Shown: piece after piece, positions 45,147 through 53,862 of the stretch | Numbering within the stretch: the stretch's first letter is position 1 | Layout: each line of letters begins with the position of its first letter | NCBI RefSeq assembly: GCF_010692725.1 | Contig: NZ_JAAFZB010000095.1 | Location: forward strand, 496,001-560,000 | Source: Flavihumibacter soli | GTDB taxonomy: Bacteria; Bacteroidota; Bacteroidia; Sphingobacteriales; Sphingobacteriaceae | Direction of reading: 5' to 3' | DNA: 64,000 bases | The notes under the pieces: model-generated | Told to the model about the DNA's origin: nothing | Seen by the model: the letters and a program-made list of their open reading frames with translations, nothing else | The model's database searches: none | Made by a program: the position numbers and the translations under genes

Positions 45147-45188
45147 AGTCCCTACTCCAAACTCATAACTCATATCTCATAACTCAAC
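45147..45188 (+). repeat. ACTCATA seven-base array leading into the trmD promoter
   Basis: Six units in seven-base register, the best being ACTCATA, ACTCATA and TCTCATA. The array ends 2 bases before the -7 box TATCTTTG of trmD. It is related in type to the CTCATAT array at 43123-43157. Confidence 0.7.
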
Positions 45189-45190
45189 TC

Positions 45191-45198
45191 TATCTTTG
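45191..45198 (+). promoter_or_regulatory. trmD promoter -7 box
   Basis: TATCTTTG, an exact Bacteroidota box, begins 12 bases before the ATG at 45203. With usual spacing, transcription would start at the ATG itself. No -33 TTTG is seen upstream; the heptad array occupies that position. Confidence 0.55.
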
Positions 45199-45202
45199 CA
45201 TC

Positions 45203-45877
45203 ATGCGTTTTGATATCATTACCGTTCTTCCCGCCTTACTTGATAGCCCTTTTGCCCATTCCATCCTGCAGCGGGCTCAGAAAAAAGGCCTGGCAGAAAT
45301 CGTTGTTCACAACCTTCGGGATTACAGTACCCATAAGCAGAAAAGTGTGGATGACTACCCTTACGGTGGCGGCAGCGGCATGGTGATGAGTATAGAGCCT
45401 TTCGCGGCCTGCATCGAAAAGCTGAAATCTGAAAGGGAGTACGAAGAGATCATTTTCTTAACTCCCGATGGTGAAACCCTGAAACAGACGATAGCTAATG
45501 AGCTGTCCTCCAAGACAAATGTCATCCTCCTTTGCGGGCACTATAAAGGAATAGACCAGCGAATCCGCGATCTGTTTGTAACGCGCGAGATCTCCATCGG
45601 CGATTACGTGCTTTCAGGCGGCGAATTGCCGGCAGCGGTGCTGGTAGATGCAGTGGTGAGACTTCTGCCCGGCGTATTGAATGATGAAACCTCCGCCCTG
45701 TCTGATTCCTTCCAGGGGGAGTTGCTTGATGCGCCCGTATATACACGTCCGGCTGACTGGAAAGGCCACAAAGTGCCTGATGTCCTCCTGAGCGGTCATG
45801 AAGCGAAGATCGCTGAATGGCGGCATGACGAAGCGCTGAGCAGAACAAAAAAGCGCCGGCCCGACTTATTAGAATAA
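45203..45877 (+). CDS. trmD: tRNA (guanine(37)-N1)-methyltransferase
   Basis: A 224-residue SPOUT methyltransferase that makes m1G37 to prevent frameshifting. It begins [17 protein letters not shown]; the active-site loops [23 protein letters not shown] and [14 protein letters not shown] form the trefoil knot. The ATG at 45203 is fixed by homologue character; the frame opens upstream only because of the repeat. It has its own promoter and is isolated from rimM by a pseudogene. Confidence 0.97.
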   Translation: MRFDIITVLPALLDSPFAHSILQRAQKKGLAEIVVHNLRDYSTHKQKSVDDYPYGGGSGMVMSIEPFAACIEKLKSEREYEEIIFLTPDGETLKQTIANELSSKTNVILLCGHYKGIDQRIRDLFVTREISIGDYVLSGGELPAAVLVDAVVRLLPGVLNDETSALSDSFQGELLDAPVYTRPADWKGHKVPDVLLSGHEAKIAEWRHDEALSRTKKRRPDLLE

Positions 45878-45920
45878 ACAAGCCAATGATCGGGGTAATC
45901 GGAGCTTTAAATCCTTTAAA

Positions 45921-47984
45921 ATGAATACAACTTTTATCGAGCATATATCGCATGCGTTTAAATTACCTCTAAGCAATCCGGTCCTTGTTTTTTCACTCAT
46001 CCTCTTTATTATACTCCTGACACCCCTGTTACTGAGTAGAATAAAAATTCCTGCCATTATTGGCCTGATCATATCCGGCATCGTGATCGGTCCCTATGGA
46101 TTGAACATCCTGAGTAAAAATTCAGCTATTGACCTGTTTTCAACCATCGGCCTGCTTTATATTATGTTCATCGCAGGGCTTGAACTGGAGCTGGATGAGT
46201 TCAAGAAAAGAAAATACAAAAGTCTCGGCTTTGCCTTCTATACCTTTGCTATACCGATCAGCATTGGATTTCCGGTCTGTTATTACCTTCTGGGCTACCC
46301 CTTAAACACTTCTTTACTGACCGCCAGCATGTTTGCCACACATACGCTGGTCGCCTATCCCATAGTCAGCAAATTTGGTATCGCGAAGAATGAGGCAGTA
46401 GCCATTGCTGTCGGGGGCACGATCCTGACAGACACCGTGGTTCTGATCATACTGGCAGTGATCATGGGATCTGAAAATGGGGGACTTACCTCGCAGTTCT
46501 GGGTCAGGCTGATCACGTCGCTGGCTATTTTCACAGCGATCATGTTTCTTGTCATCCCGAGGATCTCCAAGTGGTTCTTTACCAAGCTCGAAAGCGAGAA
46601 GAGCTCGCACTATGTATTCGTGCTTTCGGTTGTGTTCTTTGCAGCATTCCTTGCGGAGATGGCCGGTATCGAACCAATAATCGGTGCCTTCGTTGCCGGA
46701 CTGGCATTGAATCGGTTGATACCCCATTCATCTGCCTTAATGAACAGGATCGAATTCGTCGGAAATGCGATCTTCATCCCCTTTTTCCTGATCAGTGTCG
46801 GGATGTATGTAGACGTTCGGGTGCTTCTTGGCGGGCCGCAGGCTCTGATCGTGGCTGCGGTATTAACCTTTGTTGCAGTCTTCAGTAAAGGAGTTGCCGC
46901 CTTTTTTACTCAACAAACATATGGTTATTCCAAAGACCAGGGTCTTTTGATCTTCGGATTGAGCAGCGCACATGCAGCAGCCACCCTGGCTATAATACTT
47001 GTGGGCTATCGGGCGGGTATCCTGGATGAGAATATCCTGAACGGAACTATTGTGCTGATCTTATTTACCTGTATTATTTCTTCATTCTATACTCAGAAGG
47101 CCGCGCAGCGCATCATTCTTCATGAAGATGAAGAGGCCGAAAGTGTAAATGTAGATTCGAAGGCGGAAAGCATCCTGATCCCGCTCGCAAATTTCAAGAA
47201 CATGGAATCCATGCTTGACCTGGCCGTGTTGCTGAAAGATAAAAAGTCGTCTGAGCCGATCCATCTTTTGTCGGTTGTCCCAAACAACCAGGATGCGGAG
47301 CTGAATCTGAAAAAGGCGAGAAAGGAGCTAAGTGAATCTGCCCGCTACGCCTCAGCAAGTGATACGGCTATTGAGGTCTTTGCAACGATCGATCACAATA
47401 TTCCCAGCGGGATTATCAGGGCATCGAAGGAAAAGGACGTGTCCATTATTATGACCGGCTGGCCGCACAAGCTCAGGTTCATCGATAAGTTCCTGGGCGA
47501 TAAAACGGATGCGATCATTGACGATACGGACAAGAATCTGTTTATCTGCCATATAACCCGGCCCCTGGTGTCTCATGGAAGAGTGATCCTGGTATGTCCG
47601 CCCTATGCCGAGTATGAAGCTGAATTCGAAATATGGCTTTCCAAAATAACCCGTCTAAGCAAGGAGCTATCCTTAAGCATTGACGTTTTCTGCAATGAAG
47701 GTACGGAAGCCGATATCCGGAATTATATGCACAGACAGAAGCTCAGCAATACGATCTCATTTGCTTTTATGAAGGGTCTGCAAGACATTGGTCAACTGGC
47801 AGAAGAAATTAAGGCTACGGATATTCTGGCGGTTGTATGTGCGCGTAAAGGTGCGGTATCCTATCAGACTTCTTTCGAACACATTCAGAAACAGCTGGAG
47901 AGGTTGTTTCCCGAAACAACCAGAATCATGATCTATCCCGGTACTACCAGTGAGGTAAGCAATATTAATGAGATAGAGATTTAA
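45921..47984 (+). CDS. CPA2-type cation/proton antiporter with USP-like tail
   Basis: A 687-residue protein. The first ~400 residues form a 12-13-helix CPA2 antiporter (ITPLLLSRIKIPAIIGLIISGIVIGPYGLN; FIAGLELELDEFKK; IEPIIGAFVAGLALNRLIP). The last ~270 residues are soluble, with two universal-stress-protein-like alpha/beta regions (SILIPLANFKNMESMLDLAVLL; IIMTGWPHKL). Such tails sense nucleotides or stress. It exchanges Na+ or K+ for H+, ion unknown. It is convergent with the repeat-rich histidine kinase and sits where rplS would usually follow trmD. Confidence 0.88.
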   Translation: MNTTFIEHISHAFKLPLSNPVLVFSLILFIILLTPLLLSRIKIPAIIGLIISGIVIGPYGLNILSKNSAIDLFSTIGLLYIMFIAGLELELDEFKKRKYKSLGFAFYTFAIPISIGFPVCYYLLGYPLNTSLLTASMFATHTLVAYPIVSKFGIAKNEAVAIAVGGTILTDTVVLIILAVIMGSENGGLTSQFWVRLITSLAIFTAIMFLVIPRISKWFFTKLESEKSSHYVFVLSVVFFAAFLAEMAGIEPIIGAFVAGLALNRLIPHSSALMNRIEFVGNAIFIPFFLISVGMYVDVRVLLGGPQALIVAAVLTFVAVFSKGVAAFFTQQTYGYSKDQGLLIFGLSSAHAAATLAIILVGYRAGILDENILNGTIVLILFTCIISSFYTQKAAQRIILHEDEEAESVNVDSKAESILIPLANFKNMESMLDLAVLLKDKKSSEPIHLLSVVPNNQDAELNLKKARKELSESARYASASDTAIEVFATIDHNIPSGIIRASKEKDVSIIMTGWPHKLRFIDKFLGDKTDAIIDDTDKNLFICHITRPLVSHGRVILVCPPYAEYEAEFEIWLSKITRLSKELSLSIDVFCNEGTEADIRNYMHRQKLSNTISFAFMKGLQDIGQLAEEIKATDILAVVCARKGAVSYQTSFEHIQKQLERLFPETTRIMIYPGTTSEVSNINEIEI

Positions 47985-47997
47985 GCCCAAGCCCGGC

Positions 47998-49284
47998 TCA
48001 GATTTTTTTGAAGTCTAACGGCAACCGAAAGCAGAAGCTGCTTCCTTTTCCGGGTTCGCTCTGAATGCTGAAATCACCTCCGTGCTTTTTGACTATTTCT
48101 GATGCAATATAAAGTCCCAGCCCCATGCCCTCATAAGCCATGGCGATTTCATTCACGCGGAAAAATCGATCAAACAACTGGTCGATATCTTTTTTTGCAA
48201 TTCCTATCCCAAAATCCTGCACACACACGACCAGGTAACCGGGTTCCGTTACAGCGGTTACTAAAACCTTATCTGCCTCAGGTGAATACTTTATTGCGTT
48301 CGTGAGGAGATTAACCATTACCTGTTCCAGCCGAAATTGATCGCCCTTGTAAAGGATGTTTGTAGAGTTTTGCAGAATGATCCGATGTTTTAAGGAGAGT
48401 TGCTGCACACTGGAAATGCTTTGCAGCAGCATATCACTGAAGGGGAATTCAGTAACGAGCAAACCTACATTGCCTGAATTGATCTTCGTGACATCCAGGA
48501 GATCTTCAATTAATCTTTCCAGGCGTTTTATATTATGATTCGCCTTTAAAATAAAAGGGTAGCTTTTCGTCGTCTTGTCGGTCGTCTTTTCAAGCAGCTG
48601 ATTGATGGCTTTAATATTCGTTAATGGAGTTTTGAGTTCATGGCTTACCATGTTAAAAAACTCATCTTTCTTCGCCTCAGCTTCCGCGCGCTTTTCTTTT
48701 TCCCGGTTTTGAAAGACCAGTTCTTTATTTGCGATAACCAGCTCAGCTGCCCTGATTTCCTTCTCAAGATTTTGAAAGACAAGCTCTTTGTTGGCAATGA
48801 TAAGTTCTGCAGCTCGTTTTTCTTTTTCCCGGTTTTGAAAGATCAGTTCTTCATTCGCAATGACCAACTCGGCTGCCCGTTTTTCTTTCTCTTCATTCTG
48901 AAAAAGTAGCTCTTTGTTGGCAATGATCAGTTCTGCAGCCCGTTTTTCTTTTTCGCTGATATGAAAAAGTAGTTCTTCGTTCGCAATAATCAACTCTGCT
49001 GCCCGCTTGCCTTTTTCTGCATTCTGAAAGTTAAGCTCGATGTTGGCCAGGACTAGCTCCGCGGCTCGCTTTTCCCGTTCTAATTCCTGAAAGTTAAGTT
49101 GAATGTTGGCAATCACCAGTTCGGCTGCACGTTTTTCCTTTTCACTATTTTGAAAAATAAGCTCGAAGCCAAGCTCCTGGTTAGCAATGAGCAGCTCGGC
49201 TGTACTTTGGCCTTTATCCTGATTTTGATAGACGAGCTCTCTGTTAACGATGAGCAACTCGTCCGCTTGGGTTTCTTTATCCAT
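47998..49284 (-). CDS. Soluble histidine kinase with nine 21-residue repeats
   Basis: A cytoplasmic sensor kinase of about 428 residues. Nearly the whole input half is nine tandem copies of a 21-residue unit, AELVIANKELVFQNREKEKR-like, corresponding to 48685-49266; three heptads per unit predict a long coiled coil. The HisKA motif VSHELKTPL and HATPase motifs NLLTNAIKYS, DFGIGI and GMGLGLYI follow. No membrane helix or PAS domain is seen. The frame is open to a TTG at 49353; ATG 49320 and ATG 49284 are both possible and I chose the latter. No regulator gene is adjacent. Confidence 0.88.
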   Translation of the reverse strand: MDKETQADELLIVNRELVYQNQDKGQSTAELLIANQELGFELIFQNSEKEKRAAELVIANIQLNFQELEREKRAAELVLANIELNFQNAEKGKRAAELIIANEELLFHISEKEKRAAELIIANKELLFQNEEKEKRAAELVIANEELIFQNREKEKRAAELIIANKELVFQNLEKEIRAAELVIANKELVFQNREKEKRAEAEAKKDEFFNMVSHELKTPLTNIKAINQLLEKTTDKTTKSYPFILKANHNIKRLERLIEDLLDVTKINSGNVGLLVTEFPFSDMLLQSISSVQQLSLKHRIILQNSTNILYKGDQFRLEQVMVNLLTNAIKYSPEADKVLVTAVTEPGYLVVCVQDFGIGIAKKDIDQLFDRFFRVNEIAMAYEGMGLGLYIASEIVKKHGGDFSIQSEPGKGSSFCFRLPLDFKKI

Positions 49285-49653
49285 ATATTGTCCCGATAAG
49301 GTTTTAAAAAAAACGAGCATATCAGAACTTTCCGCCCGTATAAAGGTAGTCAAAAGAAGGGTGTAATTATTCGGTGGTCAAAGGCCTTACAATCAGCCGA
49401 TTGAAGGATAATGTCTCAGATCCGGGATATCGACTTCCTAAAGATACTCTTAATCGGGTAGGCAGGTTTGTGGTAGCATCTGTGCCTTCCGAAACAATTG
49501 AATGCCAGGCCATATCATTAAATTGGTCCCTTAAATGTTGATTCTGGATAAAATGTGGAAAAAAATCATTGTTCCTTTTTTAAATTAAAAATTATACCTA
49601 ATATTGCAATCCGATTTTTAGGGTATAGAAATTGGCATTAAGAGCTTAAAATC
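49285..49653. other. Gap with possible short frame before rplS
   Basis: This 369-base gap separates the kinase from rplS. On the minus strand 49367-49513 is an open frame of 48 codons starting at ATG, and the same frame is open back to about 49580; a plus-strand frame over the same bases is also open for ~55 codons. Neither is recognised, so a real gene fragment or chance are both possible. The right part is AT-rich and contains the rplS promoter. Confidence 0.3.
49599..49606 (+). promoter_or_regulatory. Possible rplS promoter -7 box
   Basis: TAATATTG, one base from TAnnTTTG, followed by CAATCC and 48 bases before the ATG. This suggests rplS has its own promoter, which it needs since it no longer follows trmD. 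Confidence 0.4.
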
Positions 49654-50001
49654 ATGGATTTAGTAAAATTTGTAGAAGAGCAGGCGGTAGCTAAAAAGAC
49701 GGTTCCTGCATTCAAAGCCGGAGATACCGTTAGCGTTCACTATAAGATTAGAGAAGGAAATAAAGAGCGTATCCAGATTTATCAGGGTGTGGTTATCCAG
49801 CGTAACAGTACAGGCGTTAACGAAACGTTCACTGTACGTAAAATGTCTAACGGCGTTGGCGTTGAGCGTATCTTCCCTTTAAATTCTCCGAACATTGACA
49901 AAATTGAAGTAAACAGCTTCGGTAAAGTACGTAGAGCTAAATTGTTCTACCTGCGTGAACTTACCGGTAAAGCTGCCCGTATCAAAACAAGAAGAGTATA
50001 A
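49654..50001 (+). CDS. rplS: 50S ribosomal protein bL19
   Basis: A 115-residue L19, standard length. The [26 protein letters not shown] and [19 protein letters not shown] blocks and the C-terminal [10 protein letters not shown] are conserved. bL19 sits at the 30S-50S interface. It is normally next to trmD; here it stands alone with its own promoter and terminator, about 3.8 kb away. Confidence 0.98.
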   Translation: MDLVKFVEEQAVAKKTVPAFKAGDTVSVHYKIREGNKERIQIYQGVVIQRNSTGVNETFTVRKMSNGVGVERIFPLNSPNIDKIEVNSFGKVRRAKLFYLRELTGKAARIKTRRV

Positions 50002-50020
50002 TTTTCAATCATACTTATTG

Positions 50021-50053
50021 AACCTCCCTGAGATTTTCCGGGGAGGTTTTTTT
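50021..50053 (+). terminator. rplS terminator
   Basis: AACCTCCC (50021-50028) pairs with GGGAGGTT (50041-50048) and a run of T follows, 20 bases after the rplS stop. Confidence 0.9.
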
Positions 50054-50078
50054 GTTTCCAAACTAATCGCATTGTCGC

Positions 50079-50106
50079 AATACTAAATCCCACATCTCAA
50101 TACTAA
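50079..50106. repeat. Degenerate seven-base array before the dehydrogenase gene
   Basis: Four weakly matching units, of the type AATACTA/AATCCCA/CATCTCA, ending 2 bases before the ATG at 50109. It is less regular than the other arrays. Confidence 0.45.
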
Positions 50107-50108
50107 TC

Positions 50109-51335
50109 ATGAAAGAACTGCTAAAACGATTCGAAGAAAAACGACCTGAAATTGTATTTGAATGGAAGGATTCGGAGACGGATGCCGAAGGTTGGGTAGT
50201 GATCAATTCCCTGCGGGGTGGTGCTGCCGGCGGCGGTACCCGTATGCGGAAAGGACTTGATAAGCGGGAAGTTGAATCCCTTGCCAAGACGATGGAAGTG
50301 AAGTTCACGGTTTCGGGACCTCCTATCGGCGGCGCCAAGTCCGGTATCAACTTCGATCCTGCAGACCCCCGGAAAAAGGGAGTCCTGGAACGCTGGTATA
50401 AAGCAGTGATGCCGCTTCTTAAGAACTACTATGGCACGGGTGGTGATCTTAATGTGGATGAGATAAATGAAGTGATCCCGATCACCGAAAATTACGGCCT
50501 ATGGCATCCGCAGGAGGGCGTTATAGCCGGGCATTACCACGCCCGTGAAAACGAACGGATCCACCAGATCGGCCAGCTCCGCTATGGCGTTTCAAAAGTT
50601 CTGGAAGATATGGACTTCTCGCCGGATGTAAAACGTAAATATGTAGTTGCTGATATGATCACCGGCTACGGTGTTTCTGAGTCGATCAGGCATTATTACA
50701 ATACCTTCGGCGGAAATGTATCGGAAAAGCGTGCCCTAATACAAGGATGGGGCAATGTGGGAGCCGCAGCCGCATTTTACCTCGCACAGCAGGGAGTTAA
50801 GATAGTGGGTATAATTGACCGCGTAGGCGGTCTGTTAAAGCCTGAAGGATTTTCTTTCGAAGAGGTTCGCAGCTTATTTCTCAACCGTCAGCACAATACC
50901 CTGGTTGCGGAGAACCTGATTCCTTTTGATCAGATCAATGAGCAGATATGGAAGACTGAGGCCGAAATATTTGTGCCCGCCGCCGCCTCCCGTTTAGTTT
51001 ATGAAAACCAGGTAAAAAGCCTCATAGGCGCCGGACTTGAAGTTATAGCTTCAGGCGCGAACGTTCCCTTCGCTGATAAGGAGATATTTTTCGGTCCTAT
51101 CATGGAGCATGCTGATCAGAGCGTGGCTGTCATCCCTGACTTTATATCCAATTGTGGCATGGCGCGCGTATTCGCCTACCTCATGGAGCGAAATATTGAA
51201 ATAAGCGATGCCGCTATTTTCAGTGATGCTTCGGAAGTGATCCGCGTGGCCATCGAAAAGATCCATCAAAAATCACCTCGCAAAACGGAATTGTCAAAAA
51301 CTGCGTTTGAAATAGCATTGGAACAATTAGTCTGA
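50109..51335 (+). CDS. Glu/Leu/Phe/Val dehydrogenase family protein
   Basis: A 408-residue amino acid dehydrogenase with the catalytic region GPPIGGAKSGINF (Lys in AKSG) and GTGGDLNVDEINEVIP, and the Rossmann motif QGWGNVGAAAAFYL. Such enzymes interconvert an amino acid and its 2-oxo acid with NAD(P). The specificity is unclear; the short N-terminus and length place it nearer to the Leu/Phe type than to hexameric glutamate dehydrogenases (~445). It precedes the MscS gene by 7 bases. Confidence 0.9.
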   Translation: MKELLKRFEEKRPEIVFEWKDSETDAEGWVVINSLRGGAAGGGTRMRKGLDKREVESLAKTMEVKFTVSGPPIGGAKSGINFDPADPRKKGVLERWYKAVMPLLKNYYGTGGDLNVDEINEVIPITENYGLWHPQEGVIAGHYHARENERIHQIGQLRYGVSKVLEDMDFSPDVKRKYVVADMITGYGVSESIRHYYNTFGGNVSEKRALIQGWGNVGAAAAFYLAQQGVKIVGIIDRVGGLLKPEGFSFEEVRSLFLNRQHNTLVAENLIPFDQINEQIWKTEAEIFVPAAASRLVYENQVKSLIGAGLEVIASGANVPFADKEIFFGPIMEHADQSVAVIPDFISNCGMARVFAYLMERNIEISDAAIFSDASEVIRVAIEKIHQKSPRKTELSKTAFEIALEQLV

Positions 51336-51342
51336 CAGCAAA

Positions 51343-52497
51343 ATGGATTATTCAATACTTAACCAGGTCTTTTTAGGGAACACGGTAAAAAACTACCTGC
51401 TCATTGCCGGTATACTTTTCTTCGGACTGCTGTTTAAACGAATATTCTCGAAGCTGTTCAGTAAACTGCTGTTTAAACTGTTCGGCCGCCTGGTCGATAA
51501 TGCAGACCCGAAGATGTTTGTTGCCCTGCTTGTCAGACCGGTTGAATTATTGATCCTGTTTTTCGTGATCTACCTGGCAATCAACCAGCTTCATTTCCCG
51601 CTGCAGGAAGTCATTTTTACAAGGGAAAATATGGAAGGCAAGGTTAAAACGCTGTACCAGCTGCGATTGATACACGTTGTAGACAAGATCTTCCTCTTCC
51701 TCTTTATCTTTTCGGGATTTTGGATAATCCTCAGGATCATCGATTTTATCGCCCATGTTTTTGCTTACAAAGCATCACTGACCGATTCCAAGTCAGACGA
51801 CCAGATGGTTCCTTTCGTTAAGGAACTGACTAAGATCATCACGATCATCTTTGCGATATTCGTCGTCATGGGCTCTGTCTTCGAGCTCAATGTAGCGACT
51901 ATTATTGCCGGTTTGGGTATCGGCGGTATCGCGGTAGCCCTGGCTGCACAGGATACCCTCCAGAACCTGCTGGGATCCTTCACCATTTTTGCAGACCGCC
52001 CCTTTGTTGTTGGCGACCTGGTGCGTATAGATAAATATGAGGGAACGATCGAGAAGGTTGGCTTCCGCAGTACGCTGCTTCGCACGCTGGATAAGACCAT
52101 GGTCATAATACCCAATAAAAAGATGGTAGACAGTCCGCTGGAGAATCTGAGCCTGCGGAATCTACGCCGGATGAAGTTTAATGTGGCCCTGAAATATACT
52201 ACCCAGGCCCCGGTTATGCTCAGGATCTCCAAAGAGATTGAGGAGTATGTGAATAAACATGAAGGTACCGGCAACGATGCCCTGGTGACCTTTGACTCAT
52301 TCGGTGAGTTCGCATTGAATTTGCAGGTGCTTTATTTCATCGAGGTAGTCGATTACAATGAGTACATGAAGATTCGGCAGGAACTTAATTACGGGATCAT
52401 GGATATCATAACGCGTAATGGAGCCGAATTCGCATTCCCTTCCCAAACAGTTTATCACCAGTACCCGGAAGGAAAGCCTGAAGCTGCCAGAGAATAA
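51343..52497 (+). CDS. MscS-family mechanosensitive channel
   Basis: A 384-residue channel with four or five membrane helices and the soluble MscS barrel. The pore-lining helix and beta domain start read GLGIGGIAVALAAQDTLQNLLGSFTIFADRPFVVGDLVRI, the family core. It opens under hypo-osmotic tension. It is co-transcribed with the dehydrogenase and convergent with the unknown gene ending at 52544. Confidence 0.93.
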   Translation: MDYSILNQVFLGNTVKNYLLIAGILFFGLLFKRIFSKLFSKLLFKLFGRLVDNADPKMFVALLVRPVELLILFFVIYLAINQLHFPLQEVIFTRENMEGKVKTLYQLRLIHVVDKIFLFLFIFSGFWIILRIIDFIAHVFAYKASLTDSKSDDQMVPFVKELTKIITIIFAIFVVMGSVFELNVATIIAGLGIGGIAVALAAQDTLQNLLGSFTIFADRPFVVGDLVRIDKYEGTIEKVGFRSTLLRTLDKTMVIIPNKKMVDSPLENLSLRNLRRMKFNVALKYTTQAPVMLRISKEIEEYVNKHEGTGNDALVTFDSFGEFALNLQVLYFIEVVDYNEYMKIRQELNYGIMDIITRNGAEFAFPSQTVYHQYPEGKPEAARE

Positions 52498-52543
52498 GAT
52501 TCAACTTTAGGCACTATCACACTGTAGAAAAACCTATTTACCC

Positions 52544-53263
52544 TTAGGCAAGACTGCCCTCCCTCCCGCGCTTGTAAACTGCCATAACTTCCACCGGTTG
52601 ATAAGCACCTCCAGTCATGCGATTGCTGTCTTTCCAGTAACTTAAAGCAGCGACAATCATTAAAACACCAGGCTCATCACCGGGATCTTCCAGATCTAAA
52701 ACGCGTGGCGGTTCAAGGGCCTCTGTAAAAGCAATATTGAGAGTCGCAAATTCACTGCGGAACGCCTGCATATCATCGAAGCTGAAACGAGCGATCGTGA
52801 AATCAACCTGCACCCGTGTCGTACCTGCCGGAGCCACTATGGTGCTTTGCGGATCGAAGGCGGCTATCTCGATCTTTATTTTAGTGCTATCCTCAGGAAA
52901 AATCCGGATCGGGAATTTGATGCCTTCAGATAACGGTAAGCTGTCGTTGAAGCTAAATCCTTTTAAAGGATGCGTGGCTGTGGATTCAGCCTCTTCATTT
53001 GAGCGGGATAAAGCAGCGATCAGTGCATTCCTCAGGCGCGAGTGTAAGATCTTGTCATTGGGGTCGGTCAAAGCCGGCGCTAACAGTTGACGGATGATCT
53101 TTGACCGCGATGAAGCGATCCCGAATACTTTTGCTGCCCTTTTAGTTGCTTCCGATTGGCGCATTTGTTTCGGAGTCGTCCGGATGCAATACTTATCCAT
53201 CCACTTGTAATAGATCAGGTTGTCAATTGTGCCGATAAATTCAGTTTCTTTTTGTATAGCCAT
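52544..53263 (-). CDS. Conserved unknown protein (MAIQKETEFIGTIDN type)
   Basis: A 239-residue soluble protein. The N-terminus reads MAIQKETEFIGTIDNLIYYKWMDKYCIRTTPKQM, and QSEATKRAAKVFGIASSRSKIIRQLL follows. This opening is one I have seen in Bacteroidota hypothetical proteins, superficially like DUF6266, whose role is unknown. The frame is open upstream to 53524 but that part is the repeat-bearing gap; ATG 53263 is the start. Beta-rich segments fill the C-terminal half. Confidence 0.75.
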   Translation of the reverse strand: MAIQKETEFIGTIDNLIYYKWMDKYCIRTTPKQMRQSEATKRAAKVFGIASSRSKIIRQLLAPALTDPNDKILHSRLRNALIAALSRSNEEAESTATHPLKGFSFNDSLPLSEGIKFPIRIFPEDSTKIKIEIAAFDPQSTIVAPAGTTRVQVDFTIARFSFDDMQAFRSEFATLNIAFTEALEPPRVLDLEDPGDEPGVLMIVAALSYWKDSNRMTGGAYQPVEVMAVYKRGREGSLA

Positions 53264-53355
53264 AATCTTAGTAAATACTCCACTGAAGTTAATAAATTGT
53301 TGTTTAACATTAAAAATATTTAGTTTAAGAGTGGTTAAAAATTGGCCTGAAAAAG

Positions 53356-53405
53356 GTCTTCTAGAGCTCATGTCCATAGATGCATGGACTTGACCCGAAC
53401 CTGAC
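53356..53405. repeat. Dispersed palindromic repeat, copy 3
   Basis: GTCCAT (53372-53377) and ATGGAC (53384-53389) form the core; 53383-53401 is identical to copy 1 over 19 bases. It lies between two divergent genes, upstream of both starts. Confidence 0.7.
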
Positions 53406-53502
53406 CCCTCCCAAACATAAGCCCGGCATTTAATGTGTTCTTGTTTGAATGACAGACTTCTATTATTCTTGCCAAAAATGCTAACTTCCAAAAAATTAAA
53501 CG

Positions 53503-53862
53503 ATGAAAACCTCCCGTGGTACAACCTGGGTCATCTTTCTTTTTATCGGTGTCCTATTGGCAACGTTTACCATCGGATGCAAAAAGGACAGGCTAAAAGT
53601 AGATCGGATAAAGGAATATATAGATATGAAGCATGTGCCGGCTCATTTTTTGGACGGCCCAATGCACTTAATACTACGCCCGGACGGAACGGCATCTTTT
53701 AATCCTCGTGGAGATGTTATGTCTCCCAGTTCCTATAATATTAGTGGTTCGACGATAAAGGTCCATGGTCAACAAATTACTGACGTTATTGAATTCAGGA
53801 TCATTTCGGAAACTGAAATTAAACACAAGACATCCGGAATTATTTTAACCTATTATAAATGA
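53503..53862 (+). CDS. Small lipoprotein, lipocalin-like
   Basis: A 119-residue exported protein. The hydrophobic start ends in the lipobox TIGC, so lipidation at about residue 26 is likely. The mature part has regular beta strands (HLILRPDGTASFNPRGD, YNISGSTIKVHGQQI) as in small lipocalin-like Bacteroidota lipoproteins. Its TGA overlaps the next ATG (ATGA). Confidence 0.7.
   Translation: MKTSRGTTWVIFLFIGVLLATFTIGCKKDRLKVDRIKEYIDMKHVPAHFLDGPMHLILRPDGTASFNPRGDVMSPSSYNISGSTIKVHGQQITDVIEFRIISETEIKHKTSGIILTYYK

Noticed and set aside
48685-49266. Regular 63-base repeats that look at first like a CRISPR array or minisatellite
   Set aside because: The repeats are diverged, contiguous without spacers, and in frame with a histidine kinase; they encode a coiled coil.
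53264-53524. N-terminal extension of the unknown protein ending at 52544
   Set aside because: The extension runs through palindromic repeat copy 3 and has no protein character; the conserved opening begins at ATG 53263.
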